Origin: Nemertoderma westbladi
Lineage: Eukaryota; Xenacoelomorpha; Nemertodermatida; Nemertodermatidae
Assembly (NCBI GenBank): GCA_032718475.1
Contig: JAUCBJ010008061.1
Coordinates: 1 to 64,000, forward strand
Length of the DNA: 64,000 nt
Reading direction: 5' to 3'
Within the stretch, counting starts at the first letter, position 1. The number at the start of each line of letters is the position of its first letter. The position numbers were made by a program, and so were the translations under genes. Under the pieces are notes generated by a model. It saw only the letters and a list, made by a program, of their open reading frames with translations, was not told the origin of the DNA and did not search any database. This document shows, in pieces, positions 63,841 to 64,000 of this stretch.

Positions 63841-64000
63841 TATTATTATTATTATTTTATGTAATAACAATTAAATAACAGCGACAAGACAGATAAATAA
63901 ATATTAATGATATTTTTTTCTATTCTATTCATATATTTATATAGATCATGTTATATATATACAACCAATCAACTAAGAACACGTGTCACATGTAACCAAT
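63841..64000. other. Right edge of window, Polinton continues or ends
   Basis: AT-rich with AAT repeat; no terminal inverted repeat matching the left side is visible. Confidence 0.4.

Larger units (their letters stand above)
37879..64000. mobile_element. Maverick/Polinton, partial, with E5 inserted
   Basis: The typical Polinton gene set is present: protein-primed PolB, retroviral-type integrase, A32-like packaging ATPase, adenain-like protease, major capsid protein, penton-like minor capsid proteins and small core proteins. Two genes run on + at the left and all others on -. Subtracting E5 leaves about 12.7 kb. The left terminal inverted repeat was not identified, and the right end is probably beyond 64000. 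Polintons are viewed as virus-like self-synthesising transposons. This copy is inactive (truncated PolB, split MCP, altered PRO). Confidence 0.9.

Overview
The window looks like animal nuclear DNA, probably from a marine or aquatic invertebrate. The species cannot be named from the sequence. The evidence is the content: BEL/Pao LTR retrotransposons, a Maverick/Polinton, an integrase-type DNA transposon that also carries a HECT-like gene, a decayed PRDM9-like fragment, many microsatellites and long poly-G/poly-C runs. I see no intact host gene, rRNA or tRNA gene. Nearly everything is mobile DNA, much of it nested.

Layout. About 222-2161: a decayed TIR transposon (T1) with arrays of a 19-bp terminal motif and an integrase remnant. 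A BEL solo LTR (323-865, target duplication GTGCG) has landed in its left array. 2162-5965: unassigned repeats and microsatellites. 5966-10002: BEL copy E1 (+), with gag lost and RT, RNase H and integrase missing. 11366-13400: a 2-kb TIR element with a 9-bp target duplication (Mutator-like). 15449-29123: BEL copy E3 (-), which keeps gag and protease but has no RT. A second BEL element, E4 (15720-22515, three LTRs, gag only, target duplication ATATA), sits inside the 3' LTR of E3. 29124-33762: DNA transposon T2, with a ubiquitin-like/HECT-like gene on + and a DDE integrase on -. About 36060-36543: remnant of a PRDM9-like gene (SSXRD, zinc knuckle, PR/SET).

From about 37.8 kb to the right edge lies a Maverick/Polinton, a virus-like transposon. 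On + it has an unrecognised ORF and a 5'-truncated protein-primed DNA polymerase B. The polymerase reads in frame into what I interpret as a complete two-repeat TATA-binding-protein (TBP)-like domain. On - it has a conserved unknown ORF, adenain-like protease, major capsid protein, a core-type protein, two penton-like proteins, integrase, two small core-type ORFs, packaging ATPase, a RING protein and one unknown. The capsid gene is cut in two by a young, almost full-length BEL element, E5 (43833-57254, LTRs differing at 5 of 548 positions, target duplication TACCG).

How the parts work together. The Polinton has the usual replication (PolB), integration (INT), packaging (ATPase), maturation (PRO) and capsid (MCP, penton) set, but it is dead: PolB lacks its N-terminal half, PRO lacks two of three catalytic residues and MCP is split. 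E5 encodes Gag, a Pol placed in the -1 frame across a poly-G run, and an extra 3' ORF with a possible DEDD-type 3'-5' exonuclease fold and three zinc knuckles. E1 and E3 share a region that replaces RT, RNase H and integrase. They look like a non-autonomous gag-protease lineage that would depend on an E5-like element. The most novel item is the TBP-like domain joined to a Polinton polymerase.
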